Origin: UBA4292 sp964648695
Lineage (GTDB): Bacteria > Bacillota > Clostridia > Lachnospirales > Lachnospiraceae
NCBI GenBank assembly: GCA_964648695.1
Contig: CAZYLH010000003.1
Span: 1 to 59,708, forward strand
Direction of reading: 5' to 3'
Length of the DNA: 59,708 nt
In this document: piece by piece, positions 51,615 through 59,708 of the stretch
Position numbering within the stretch: the stretch's first letter is position 1
Layout of the letters: each line of letters begins with the position of its first letter
Program-made: the position numbers and the translations under genes
The notes under the pieces: generated by a model
The model's database searches: none
The model's input: only the letters and a program-made list of their open reading frames with translations
Told to the model about the DNA's origin: nothing

Positions 51615-52946
51615 CTAAGGCTCCAGCCTGTTTACATCTCTTGGGAACAGACTGACCTCCCTGACATTTACCTCTCCTAAAAGCTTCATTGTGAGGCGTT
51701 CAAGGCCAAGGCCCAGCCCGCCATGCGGAGGCATGCCGTACTTAAATATCATCAGATAGGATTCCATCCCCTCCGGGGTCATGTTTCTCTTTTCAATCTT
51801 GTCTAAGAGCATCTGATAGTCATGGATGCGCTGTCCGCCGGTGGTAACCTCTATGCCCTTATATAAAAGGTCAAAGCTTAAAGTGTAGCGGGGATCATTC
51901 GGATCATCCATGGCATAAAACGGACGCTTCTTTGACGGGTAGTGGGTGACAAATACAAAATCTGTGTCATACTCCTCCTTAAAATACCGCCCGATAAGCT
52001 GCTCCTCCTCCGGCTCTAAGTCGTATGGGTTTCTTATGGCACGGTTGTACTTTTCTGAAACCAGCTGCTTTGCCTCATCAAAGCGCACCTGCGGGATCTC
52101 CTTTATAGGGGAGAGCTCCACACCCAAAAGCTTTAGTTCCTTGGAATATTCATTTAGCAAAAGCTCCATCATCCGCTGTAAGAAGCCAGTCTCCATCGCC
52201 ATAATATCCTTAAAGCTATCTATATATCCCATCTCAAAATCCAGAGACATATACTCATTTAAATGTCTTGCGGTGTTGTGCTTTTCTGCGCGAAATACCG
52301 GCGCCACTTCAAACACCCTGTCATAGACCCCCACCATGGTCTGCTTATAAAACTGGGGCGACTGCGCAAGCTCCGCTTTCTGTCCAAAATAGTCCAGCTT
52401 AAAGATATTTGCGCCCCCCTCTGCTCCTCTGGAGACAATCTTTGGACTATGGATCTCTGTAAATCCCTGTGAGGTTAAAAACTCCCTAAACGCCCTTACA
52501 ATGCCCTCCTGAATTTTAAACTTTGCGCGCTCTCTAACGTTTCTAAGAGTCAGGGGACGGAGATTAAGCTTTGTGTCAAGAGAAGTGTTTAGCTTCCACT
52601 TTGAAATGGAGATTGGCATTATATGCGCAGGCTCTGATAGGACTTTTAAGGTCTTTAGGCGAATCTCATAGCCGCCCGGGGCTCTCTCCTCCTTAGAGAT
52701 AGTGCCGGAAACTTTTACGCATGCCTCCTCCTTTACATCTGAAAGGTCAAACCCGGCGACTCCGCTCTCATATACGCACTGCACCAGACCTTCAGCTTTT
52801 CTAAGTATAATAAATGCAACATCTCCCATATCACGGATGGTGTGAACCGCTCCGTTTATGTGGACTTCCTGGCCCGCAAAAGAACCGCTTACCAGGTCGC
52901 TTACGCTAATCAAGTCCTTCTCTATAACTCCAGTGATAAATTCCAT
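51615..52946 (-). CDS. aspS: Aspartate--tRNA(Asp/Asn) ligase, archaeal type, probably non-discriminating
   Basis: A 443-residue class IIb synthetase without the large GAD insert of standard bacterial AspRS. It has an N-terminal OB domain (EVHINGAVHTIRDMGDVAFI), motif 2 FRAEKHNTARHLNEYMSLD and motif 3 GGLGLGLERLTMKLLG. His35 lies where discriminating enzymes carry Trp, which from family knowledge favours charging both tRNA-Asp and tRNA-Asn. With gatCAB next door it would supply Asn-tRNA indirectly, as for the clostridial aspS2 operon. A T-box leader precedes it. AAGGAGG lies seven bases before ATG. Confidence 0.93.
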   Translation of the reverse strand: MEFITGVIEKDLISVSDLVSGSFAGQEVHINGAVHTIRDMGDVAFIILRKAEGLVQCVYESGVAGFDLSDVKEEACVKVSGTISKEERAPGGYEIRLKTLKVLSEPAHIMPISISKWKLNTSLDTKLNLRPLTLRNVRERAKFKIQEGIVRAFREFLTSQGFTEIHSPKIVSRGAEGGANIFKLDYFGQKAELAQSPQFYKQTMVGVYDRVFEVAPVFRAEKHNTARHLNEYMSLDFEMGYIDSFKDIMAMETGFLQRMMELLLNEYSKELKLLGVELSPIKEIPQVRFDEAKQLVSEKYNRAIRNPYDLEPEEEQLIGRYFKEEYDTDFVFVTHYPSKKRPFYAMDDPNDPRYTLSFDLLYKGIEVTTGGQRIHDYQMLLDKIEKRNMTPEGMESYLMIFKYGMPPHGGLGLGLERLTMKLLGEVNVREVSLFPRDVNRLEP

Positions 52947-53006
52947 AAAAAGTCCTCCTTTTTAAACATGGTCTTAACTGTTTTAGCCAATGTCCGGAGG
53001 AAAATT

Positions 53007-53306
53007 AAAAACCCCGGAACACAAACCGTATTCCGGGGCGAATATATTCATATCCGCGGTACCACCCGCATTGAACAAGGACTACTTCCTGCAAACCCTG
53101 TTCCACTCTTTTTCGTGTAACGTACAGACTACGGGGATGGCTACCCTCTTTTAAAGCTCACCATACCAGCTCCGGAGCGTTCCCATGACCAAAGTTCCAT
53201 GCGCTGGCTCTCAGTCGGTGACCTGCGCTTCCTGTCTGGCTCTTATCCAGATCCTGAGTCTCCTTCACAGCTTTTATATTATGAGGGGCATTATGCGCCC
53301 CTAATA
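53007..53306 (-). promoter_or_regulatory. T-box riboswitch leader of the aspS-gatCAB-tyrS operon
   Basis: On the minus strand the T-box sequence TGCGGGTGGTACCGCG is at 53055-53070 and is followed by a terminator (CCCCGGAA with TTCCGGGG, then five T; 53007-53038). Upstream a stem I can be followed: base AAAGCT/AGCTTT, GTGAAGGAGA K-turn-like strand, and GAGAGCCAGCG region. An AAC triplet before a purine at 53179-53181 would fit an Asn specifier, but I cannot fix the specifier by eye. The leader fills the 440-base gap before aspS. Confidence 0.93.
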
Positions 53307-53312
53307 GGCATA

Positions 53313-53341
53313 ATCTTAACACAGGCGACTCCCCGCCGCAA
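53313..53341 (-). promoter_or_regulatory. Promoter of the T-box operon
   Basis: On the minus strand TTGCGG, 17-bp spacer, TAAGAT, directly upstream of the T-box leader. Confidence 0.6.
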
Positions 53342-53386
53342 GGGTTTGAAATGTATTTTTTTTGATACACTAAAGCGTGGAAGTGT

Positions 53387-54850
53387 TTAGTCTTCCTCCT
53401 CATAGCTTTCTAAGAATTCCAGAAATGTCTGACACGCCTCGCCCGCTTCTCCGGTGACGGGAAATGCCAGAATAAATGCCTCGCCGTCATTGTCTCCCAC
53501 AAAGCCCATCTCTTCCTCTTTAATAAAACTTAAGTGGCTGATATCAAGACCGCATGCATATTCGTTTCCGTCCTCGTCCGTGCCCATCACCAGATAATCC
53601 TCCCAGTAATCAAGCCGTTCTTCATCAAGGATCTCCGTGACATCAGCAAAAATCGGCTCCAGACTGTTGCAGTATTCCATAAAGCTCTCCGGCATGATCA
53701 CCGCATCAAGTGAGCCAACACGCACATTTAGGAAGAACTTTTCATAAAAGCTTGTATCCCCCGCCGTATTTTCCACTCCGGTGTATGAAAGCTGATACTG
53801 CGTATCAAAATAGGTGTACATATCTGTGGAGTCAAGCTCAAAATACTCATCTAAAGTCTCTGACATATCCGTATCACTAAGACGCATATATCCATTTATC
53901 AGCGCGACATTTATCACACTCTCGGAATTTGAAAATACATATCTGGAAAGTGCCCAAGCGATCGCAGCGATAATGATGACGCCAGTGACCATCCATGCCT
54001 TGTAATAGGTAAAGATATACTCTGCCTTTTCCTTTTTAGACATCGCCGCCCATTTCTGTTTTCGCTCCTCTTTTACCCTATTTATAATCTCTGCGTCTCT
54101 GTCTAGGGCGTCTTCCCTCGCTTTAGACTCTTCTGATACAATCTTTTCCATCACAGGATCTCGCTTAAGCTCGCCTTCTTCCTCCGACTCCTCACTATCT
54201 TCTTTCGCCTCCTCCTCAGCTGATGGCTCTAATCCGCGGTCTTTTATATAAGCGCTAAATTTTTTCCGGATATAAAATGCCTTGGGATAGGACAAAACTG
54301 CAAGGCCAATAAGGGGACTTAAAAAAATGAGAACGGAGACATTTACCGCCAGAAGAAAAATCCCCAGTGTATAAAGCCCCATGATAATACTTGCGGGTAG
54401 ATAAATTAAGAGAAATTTTAAGGCGTTTTTTAGCCCCGTGCTTGACGTCTCCTCAAACTTTGCCCTGACAGCAAAATACCACTCCGAAAGAACTGTAATA
54501 AACACAAGCATCGCCACTGTGATGCCGTAAAAGACGCTCTTATAGTCCACGTCATTCTGTGCCCAGAGAGCCAGATCTACCACCAAGAGCGCCATTAGGG
54601 CCAGCAAAAAAAGCCATCCTCCAAAGGAGCCCTTTAGATTTAAACGAAATTCCTTCCAAAAGGTTTTTGTGATACCGCCCTCCTCGTTTCCTGCCATTTT
54701 CATCATCACCGCATACATTGCCGTCAGCGAGGCGCCCGCCGTGACAACCGGAATGCAAAACACCAGCGTCAGGATGTTTAGAAGACAGAGATCAAATATT
54801 TTAGTCATAAAATTATTAAAAGGATTCTCAGGTCCAACAAGCTTGCTCAT
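53387..54850 (-). CDS. YesL (DUF624) membrane protein fused to a second anchored extracytoplasmic domain
   Basis: A 487-residue protein. The first 200 residues match YesL/DUF624 (MSKLVGPENPFNNFMTKIFD and several membrane helices), a family tied to CUT1 sugar transporters. A charged coiled-coil-like linker follows (about 205-285, Glu/Lys rich, MSKKEKAEYIFTYYKAW), then another membrane helix (MVTGVIIIAAIAWALSRYVF) and an acidic exported domain of about 175 residues. Plain YesL proteins stop near 210 residues, so this is an unusual fusion. Start ATG 54850 fits the family N-terminus. It lies behind an ABC transporter but with its own promoter. Confidence 0.85.
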   Translation of the reverse strand: MSKLVGPENPFNNFMTKIFDLCLLNILTLVFCIPVVTAGASLTAMYAVMMKMAGNEEGGITKTFWKEFRLNLKGSFGGWLFLLALMALLVVDLALWAQNDVDYKSVFYGITVAMLVFITVLSEWYFAVRAKFEETSSTGLKNALKFLLIYLPASIIMGLYTLGIFLLAVNVSVLIFLSPLIGLAVLSYPKAFYIRKKFSAYIKDRGLEPSAEEEAKEDSEESEEEGELKRDPVMEKIVSEESKAREDALDRDAEIINRVKEERKQKWAAMSKKEKAEYIFTYYKAWMVTGVIIIAAIAWALSRYVFSNSESVINVALINGYMRLSDTDMSETLDEYFELDSTDMYTYFDTQYQLSYTGVENTAGDTSFYEKFFLNVRVGSLDAVIMPESFMEYCNSLEPIFADVTEILDEERLDYWEDYLVMGTDEDGNEYACGLDISHLSFIKEEEMGFVGDNDGEAFILAFPVTGEAGEACQTFLEFLESYEEED

Positions 54851-54901
54851 ATTAAACAAAATCCCTTCCCAGTTATTCTCCGCAAAAAAACGTAACGTCA
54901 G

Positions 54902-54930
54902 CTTATACGATACTCCTCTTAGCGCCTCAA
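54902..54930 (-). promoter_or_regulatory. Promoter of the YesL-fusion gene
   Basis: On the minus strand TTGAGG, 17-bp spacer, TATAAG; an overlapping TTGACT lies five bases upstream. Confidence 0.5.
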
Positions 54931-54979
54931 GTCAAGAAAGAGGCGGCATTCTAAAAGTAAATGTCGTTTATGTTTAAAA

Positions 54980-55005
54980 ACGGGTGCAGATTCTTTTGCA
55001 CCCGT
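54980..55005 (-). terminator. Terminator of the ABC transporter operon
   Basis: On the minus strand ACGGGTGCA and TGCACCCGT form a 9-bp stem followed by five T. Confidence 0.88.
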
Positions 55006-55031
55006 CTTTAAATCTATAAAATTTTCATAAC

Positions 55032-55877
55032 TTATGCCTTCACAGCACCCGAGGTGAGACCACTGTAAATCCACTTCTGGCATGTGATAAACACAATCAG
55101 CGCCGGCAGCATGGAGATAATTACTCCCGCGCAGATCAGATTGTACTTACTGCCCAAAGGCCCCACGAATGTATACAGTGACGTGGACACTGTGGCGTAG
55201 CGCGTTTTATCCTGCAAATACAGATTTGCCGCATAGTACTCGTTATAAGTTCCAACACCCTTTAGTATACAGCTGGTCACGATCGCCGGCTTTAACAGGG
55301 GCAAAAGGATCTTAAAGTAAATCGTGTAATATCCCGCACCGTCAACGATAGCCGACTCGTCCAAAGAAACAGGTATATTTTCGAAAAACTGTATATAAAT
55401 ATAGATCGATATAACGTCCGTTCCGCACATCATGATGATGTAGCCGACCATGGAGTTTATAAATCCCAGCTTATACATAATCTCATACACCGCAATCTGC
55501 ATCGCGATACCGGGAAGCAAAGACGCAAACAGGAAGAGGTTCCTGATCAGACCGTTTCCACGAAACTTAAAGCGGTTTAAGACATATGCAAGCTGCGTTC
55601 CTAGCAGTGTGGAAATCAGCAGCACGCAGACCAGAATGATAAGGGAGTTTCTAAACGCCATTCCCATGTTAGCTCGCTCAAACGCCTGCACAAAATTGTC
55701 AAAATTAAGCCAGCTTTCCGGCAGTGTCATTACATTGGTCTGCTGATACTCTGTCTCCGTCTTAAACGCGGTGATAACACATGAGACGATGGGAATAACA
55801 GCTACTAATGAGAAGAATACCAGCGATGCATATTTTATAATATTAACTATCAATCTTTTTAGCTTGTTAAGTATCAT
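55032..55877 (-). CDS. Carbohydrate ABC transporter permease, MalG/YesQ type
   Basis: Inner-membrane permease of a CUT1 importer. The 281-residue protein has six predicted helices and the EAA loop SLDESAIVDGAGYYTIYFKI, then LLPLLKPAIVT, which docks onto the ATPase. It starts four bases after the partner permease gene. No ATPase gene is present, so a shared MsmK/MsmX-type ATPase encoded elsewhere is likely. Confidence 0.94.
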   Translation of the reverse strand: MILNKLKRLIVNIIKYASLVFFSLVAVIPIVSCVITAFKTETEYQQTNVMTLPESWLNFDNFVQAFERANMGMAFRNSLIILVCVLLISTLLGTQLAYVLNRFKFRGNGLIRNLFLFASLLPGIAMQIAVYEIMYKLGFINSMVGYIIMMCGTDVISIYIYIQFFENIPVSLDESAIVDGAGYYTIYFKILLPLLKPAIVTSCILKGVGTYNEYYAANLYLQDKTRYATVSTSLYTFVGPLGSKYNLICAGVIISMLPALIVFITCQKWIYSGLTSGAVKA

Positions 55878-55881
55878 ATTC

Positions 55882-56856
55882 TCACCCCACTTTCGCCTCT
55901 AATCTTGCTTTCTTACGCTTCTTAGATCTCCTGACCTCATCATCCTCAGTCGCATCACGGAATACGTACTTAAAGAACAGCTTCTGTAAAATGGTGGCTA
56001 AGAAGATCAGAGCCAGCAAAATAACCGCCATGGCTGAAGCCAGACCAACCTTTTGCTGAGTATGAGCGATCTCATGCATAACCACGAAATACGTACCTGT
56101 TCCGTTCGCACCGTCAGTGATAACATAAGGCGGCTCGAAAGCACTCAGCGAACCGGTGATTGACAGGATGACGTTTAGCATAACGATAGTGCTGATATTT
56201 GGCAGGATGATGTAGAAAAACTGCTGGAACTTATTCGCTCCGTCCAGCTCTGCCGCCTCGTAGAGATCTCCGTCCACGGACATGATGGCTCCGATAAACA
56301 GCACCATATTCTGCCCAAAATATCTCCACAAAGAGGTTGCAACCAGTGACCAGTTGTTGATCTTCTGGTCGCGCAGCCAGTAGGGCAGATTTTCCAGATC
56401 AAAGCCGCACCACTGCAAAACGGTATCAAGCACGAAGCCCCTCGTGTAGAAGAACTTAAAGATAAATCCCACCGCGATACCGTTTATAAGATACGGGAAG
56501 AACATGAATCCCTTAAATATGGATCCACCCTTTACCTTAAAGCTAAGGATTGTCGCAAGATATAGCGCAAGCGCCAGCTGAACAAGCGCACCCGCCATGT
56601 AGTAAAGGCTGAGCTTTAGAGCGCCAAAGCAGTCGCTTCTGTTAAAAACGCTGATATAATTTTTCAAACCGACAAAGGTTCTGGTTCCTATGTACTTCAT
56701 GTCGTAGAAGCTAAAACCAATCATCTCCGCAAAGGGCAGATATGTAAAGACAAACAGCAGTATCAGAGGGATTACCATAAACGTCACGATCACTAATCCC
56801 CGCTGAAATTTTCTGCCGTGCATCCACCCTGGGAGTATCATTCTTCTTTCTGCCAT
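55882..56856 (-). CDS. Carbohydrate ABC transporter permease, MalF/YesP type
   Basis: Second CUT1 permease, 324 residues. N-terminal LVIVTFMVIPLILLFVFTYL and further helices are clear, and the EAA loop is LYEAAELDGANKFQQFFYII, then LPNIS. ATG 56856 with AAGGAG four bases ahead is chosen over an upstream codon that would begin inside the intercistronic hairpin. The C-terminus is basic and extended (RRSKKRKKARLEAKVG). Confidence 0.94.
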   Translation of the reverse strand: MAERRMILPGWMHGRKFQRGLVIVTFMVIPLILLFVFTYLPFAEMIGFSFYDMKYIGTRTFVGLKNYISVFNRSDCFGALKLSLYYMAGALVQLALALYLATILSFKVKGGSIFKGFMFFPYLINGIAVGFIFKFFYTRGFVLDTVLQWCGFDLENLPYWLRDQKINNWSLVATSLWRYFGQNMVLFIGAIMSVDGDLYEAAELDGANKFQQFFYIILPNISTIVMLNVILSITGSLSAFEPPYVITDGANGTGTYFVVMHEIAHTQQKVGLASAMAVILLALIFLATILQKLFFKYVFRDATEDDEVRRSKKRKKARLEAKVG

Positions 56857-56887
56857 ATTACTCCTTCTCCGATTTGTATTTGACAAA

Positions 56888-56919
56888 TTGGGCCAAGGGA
56901 TGTGTCTCCCTTGACCCAA
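56888..56919 (-). repeat. Intercistronic stem-loop between binding-protein and permease genes
   Basis: TTGGGTCAAGGGA and TCCCTTGGCCCAA (minus strand, one G-U pair) form a 13-bp stem with a 6-base loop. No T-run follows. Such stems usually protect the upstream binding-protein mRNA and reduce expression of the permeases. Confidence 0.8.
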
Positions 56920-56971
56920 CAATTAATCAATCATAAGAAACACTCATTCGGACTATCTGGGTGATTTGCTG

Positions 56972-58393
56972 TTAATATAGCACCTCTACTCCCAGTTCCT
57001 CCTGTGCACTCTGCCATTTTTCGGTCCACTCTTCCATGATCTCGTCAAATGTCTTTGTGCCGTTGAATGCAGCCTCTACGATCTCCTGAACCTTGGAGTT
57101 TCCGCCGGAGTTGAAGGAGAGCTCGCTCTCTGCGTTCATATCGTCAAGTAAATCCTCTTCGCCATCTAAAGCTGCAACATCTGACAGAACGGTTGCGCTG
57201 GTGAAGTCGAAGGATGTCTCAGCGGTCTTGGAGATGGGATATCCGCCCTCAAGCTCGCACCAGCCAGACTCCTCAACCATCCACTTTACGAATACCATAG
57301 CAGCCTTCTGGTTGTCAGAAGAAGTTGTTGCGCTGATTGCGTAAGCGTAGTCAGGACCTGCGGATGCGTACTGAACGCCGTCCACGGTGATAGGGAAAGG
57401 CATGTAGCCGATGTCGTCAGCATTCTCGCCCGCTTCCTTCATCTGGATAACTGACCAGGAACCAAGGATCATACATCCGATCTCGCCGTTGTTAAGCATG
57501 GTCTTGCTGGTCTCCCAGTCCGTTGTTGTAAAGTCGTCCTCAATAAGGCCCTGTGCAACTGCGTCATAGAGAATCTTGTAAACAGCGTAAGCGCCTGTTC
57601 CGTCTCCATTGTCGCTGAAAGGATCCGATGTGTGAGCAAACTTCTGGTTAAGCCATGTCTCATCACCCAGAGAAATTATTCCCAGATAAGCATCCCATGC
57701 GCCCATCGTCCAGCCTGCGGCATAGTTGGTGTAAAGCGGGATAGCATCTGTGTTTTCCTTAATTAATGTAAGAGCCTCTATAAACTCATCCGGTGTTGTG
57801 GGAAGCTCTGTGATGCCTGCATCCTCAAATACCTGCTTATTATAAACGATACCGTTTGCATTTCCCATGTAGCCGATACCGTAGCACAGGCCGTCATATG
57901 CATATGAGTCTGCGAAATTGATGTACTCGTCCATCTCCTCAATGGTTCCGTAAGGGATGAAGTATGTGGAATACTCAGATGCGCTTACAGCGGGGATGAA
58001 CATTACATCGCCCCAATCCTGAGTGGAAAGGCGCAAAAGAGAATCCTCCGCATAGTCTGTGATAGCTTCCATCTCAACGGTGATGTTCGGATACACCTCG
58101 TTGAATGCTGCGATAAGCGCCTCCATCGTTCCATCCTCTGCACGGTCTGTCTTGTGGTGAATGAACTTGATGGTTGTCGTTATGTCTGTGTAGCTCTCAC
58201 CTAAGACAATTGACGCATAGGTAAGTTCCTCTTCATCATCACTGCCAGAATCGTCCGATGAATCATCCGCGTTCGCGTCATCAGCCGCATCGGTGTCATC
58301 TGTGCTGTCTGAAGTGGAGGAGCATCCGATGAGGGATGCGCCAAGCGCCACTGTCATAAGCAGTGCGCTAACTCTCTTGATTTTTTTTCTCAT
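56972..58393 (-). CDS. Extracellular sugar-binding lipoprotein of a CUT1 ABC transporter
   Basis: A 473-residue lipoprotein: signal peptide MRKKIKRVSALLMTVALG, lipobox SLIGC, then an Asp/Ser-rich linker of about 40 residues and a family 1 solute-binding fold (TIKFIHHKTDRAEDGTMEAL, AFNEVYPNITVEM, VVYNKQVFEDAG-like NGIVYNKQVFEDAGI, GEIGCMILGSWS). The length and YesO/MsmE likeness point to an oligosaccharide; the substrate is unknown. ATG 58393 has AAGGAGG six bases ahead. It is the first gene of the transporter operon, divergent from an AraC regulator. Confidence 0.94.
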   Translation of the reverse strand: MRKKIKRVSALLMTVALGASLIGCSSTSDSTDDTDAADDANADDSSDDSGSDDEEELTYASIVLGESYTDITTTIKFIHHKTDRAEDGTMEALIAAFNEVYPNITVEMEAITDYAEDSLLRLSTQDWGDVMFIPAVSASEYSTYFIPYGTIEEMDEYINFADSYAYDGLCYGIGYMGNANGIVYNKQVFEDAGITELPTTPDEFIEALTLIKENTDAIPLYTNYAAGWTMGAWDAYLGIISLGDETWLNQKFAHTSDPFSDNGDGTGAYAVYKILYDAVAQGLIEDDFTTTDWETSKTMLNNGEIGCMILGSWSVIQMKEAGENADDIGYMPFPITVDGVQYASAGPDYAYAISATTSSDNQKAAMVFVKWMVEESGWCELEGGYPISKTAETSFDFTSATVLSDVAALDGEEDLLDDMNAESELSFNSGGNSKVQEIVEAAFNGTKTFDEIMEEWTEKWQSAQEELGVEVLY

Positions 58394-58785
58394 AACTAAC
58401 CTCCTTTTTTTCTTTCTCAATCACAGTCCGAACTATGATTTCCTCATGAGGTAAGTTTATCAAAACTTTATAAGAATTTCACTTCCCAAAATTGCGTTTT
58501 ATCTTCTAATATTGATATAGTTGTGCACCTTTCCTTTTGACATTGAATTATTATGGTTTTTTTTGTGGATTTGTGCGAATGCACTCCCTCGCCCCTTAAA
58601 TTACTCTTTATTTTTTAGCTTATTTTTTTCGGATTTCCCTTTAATTTTTTGTTTAATTTGCATTTTACTCATTAACTTTTTGGGCTTTTGCGCAGATGAT
58701 ACTTTAATATTGACTTTATATCTTGTTTTTGATATCCTGACATAAACAAAGTCTAACACTTAGCATCCTAGAAAGGAGGCTGTAA
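58394..58785. promoter_or_regulatory. Divergent control region between transporter and AraC genes
   Basis: 392 bases, very AT-rich in the right half. Toward the transporter (minus) only a weak promoter is visible (TATAAA near 58470 with a poor -35), which fits activator dependence. A palindrome CCTCATGAGG is at 58442-58451. Toward AraC (plus) TTGACT, 17-bp spacer, TATCCT are at 58710-58738. No other gene is seen. Confidence 0.6.
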
Positions 58786-59679
58786 TTGATCTTTTCAAGC
58801 ACATTTATGCACGCCGTCACCTTTGCCTCCGTCCCAAGGGCGGATATATCGCTATCATCCCTGCTTCCTCCCGCCGTGGACTACAGCCCATCCGCGGCGG
58901 AGCATTTGATATATCTAAAGGCTGCCGGATATACTGAATTTCCGGCAAACACGCGCTACTCGCAGCAAAATTTCCACTCATATCTGCTGCTCTTTACGCA
59001 TGAAGGACGCGCCACCCTCCAATATGAGAACGGAGTTTATACCATCAGGCCAAACACTATTCTCTTTATAGACTGCCGCATGGCGTATACTCTCATCTGC
59101 TCCACTATATGTAAGTTTAGCGCAGTATTTTTTGATGGCTATCCGGTACCGTATTACTACGAGCTTTACCACAAAATTGCCCCGCCCGTCCTTACGCTTT
59201 CAGACGGCACCCTCTTTCCTCACTTTTTTCAAAAGCTTTCAGGACAGGATTTTACATACCCAGATCTGATAAATGCTAATCTTCTAACGGAGATATTAAC
59301 TCACCTTCTTTATGTGTGTCAAAGTAGCCAAAAAACAGATGACATCCCCGCATGGCTTAATCAGCTAAGGGCTCATCTTGAAAAAAGCTATACTACCCGT
59401 TTTTCACTTGATGAGCTCTCAGACGACTTTCACATAAACAAATATCAGATCTGCAGGGATTTTAAAAAATATTTTAAAACCACACCCCTACACTACTTAA
59501 ATGCCATTCGCTTAGAACACGCCCGCTCTCTTCTGGAGGAAACTTCTGAATCTGTTGGCGAGATCGGATGGAGGGTTGGCTTTTTAAATCCCACCCATTT
59601 TATTCAGCTTTTTAAGCGGGAGTACGGCATCACCCCCGCCATGTATCGAAAGAAATTTTCTCAGATGTCAAAAAAATAG
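58786..59679 (+). CDS. AraC-family transcriptional regulator
   Basis: A 297-residue regulator. The N-terminal half is a cupin-like ligand domain (FHSYLLLFTHEGRATLQYEN with GVYTIRPNTILFIDCR), the C-terminal half a double helix-turn-helix (FSLDELSDDFHINKYQICRD; ESVGEIGWRVGFLNPTHFIQ; the closing FKREYGITPAMYRKKF). The start is TTG six bases after AAGGAGG. It probably senses a sugar and activates the divergent ABC transporter operon. The last 29 bases of the window after it hold no visible feature. Confidence 0.95.
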   Translation: MIFSSTFMHAVTFASVPRADISLSSLLPPAVDYSPSAAEHLIYLKAAGYTEFPANTRYSQQNFHSYLLLFTHEGRATLQYENGVYTIRPNTILFIDCRMAYTLICSTICKFSAVFFDGYPVPYYYELYHKIAPPVLTLSDGTLFPHFFQKLSGQDFTYPDLINANLLTEILTHLLYVCQSSQKTDDIPAWLNQLRAHLEKSYTTRFSLDELSDDFHINKYQICRDFKKYFKTTPLHYLNAIRLEHARSLLEETSESVGEIGWRVGFLNPTHFIQLFKREYGITPAMYRKKFSQMSKK

Positions 59680-59708
59680 AGTAAACCCCAGGCATTTGCC
59701 ATCCGGCT

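Noticed and set aside
53158..53403. Open frame on the minus strand across the aspS leader
   Set aside because: It lies across the T-box promoter and stem I and has no protein-like features.

Overview
The window looks like a core-genome segment of a Lachnospiraceae member (Clostridia, Bacillota); genus not assignable by eye. Supporting signs are the SCIFF peptide/maturase pair, DUF4250 and DUF4364 genes, a Gram-positive IreB-RuvX-DUF1292-RNase J block, the uvrC-hprK-murB-rapZ-whiA-HPr-dnaE-pfkA block, a GatCAB operon with an archaeal-type AspRS behind a T-box, strong AGGAGG Shine-Dalgarno sites with frequent TTG/GTG starts, and sigma-A type promoters. It is a draft assembly: two 100-N gaps interrupt mtaB and dnaE. 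The first is flanked by an exact 55-bp duplication and can be closed on paper. Nearly every gene lies on the minus strand.

Layout: (1) 1-14.1 kb, minus: mtaB, then ireB-ruvX-DUF1292-rnj-short MltG-like-trmR-trhP-M16 peptidase-era-recO, a lipoprotein gene and glyS, with a small DUF4250 gene on plus. (2) 14.2-20.9 kb: an HPr-fold protein without its active-site His (plus), then thiI-nifS, yajC, tgt, the SCIFF maturase and SCIFF peptide, and a small alarmone synthetase. (3) 20.9-25.9 kb: an orphan ORF, an S66 peptidase, rho, and divergent malic enzyme-DUF4364. (4) 25.9-31.5 kb: comEB-rpiB-degenerate LMW-PTP-tsaC, a degenerate GH2-like protein, and pfkA. (5) 31.6-43 kb: dnaE, a Crh-like HPr (Glu15/Ser46), whiA, rapZ, murB, hprK, uvrC, ftsH. 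(6) 43.2-47 kb: luxS, metY, upp, two tRNA-Leu genes, a CBS protein and a small orphan. (7) 47-53.4 kb: tyrS, gatB, gatA, gatC, aspS behind a T-box leader. (8) 53.4-59.7 kb: a CUT1-type sugar ABC transporter with a YesL-like fusion protein and a divergent AraC regulator, an inducible carbohydrate-uptake locus.

Functional themes: tRNA anticodon-loop and body modification is concentrated here (trhP/trmR, mtaB, tsaC, thiI/nifS, tgt), as are aminoacyl-tRNA supply (glyS, aspS-gatCAB, tyrS) and carbon-status signalling through HprK with HPr-fold proteins that cannot be PTS phosphocarriers.

The most interesting undescribed candidate is a conserved 5' leader element found twice: before ireB (12497-12548, minus) and before the malic enzyme gene (24128-24183, plus). 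Each copy follows a good promoter, begins with a hairpin and shares a 40-nt block with 34 identities in which all six differences are transitions. Other notable items are the Glu15 Crh-like HPr beside hprK, the HPr-fold protein with no His, the SCIFF ribosomal peptide system, a phosphatase lacking both catalytic Arg and Asp, and a YesL domain fused to an extracytoplasmic domain.
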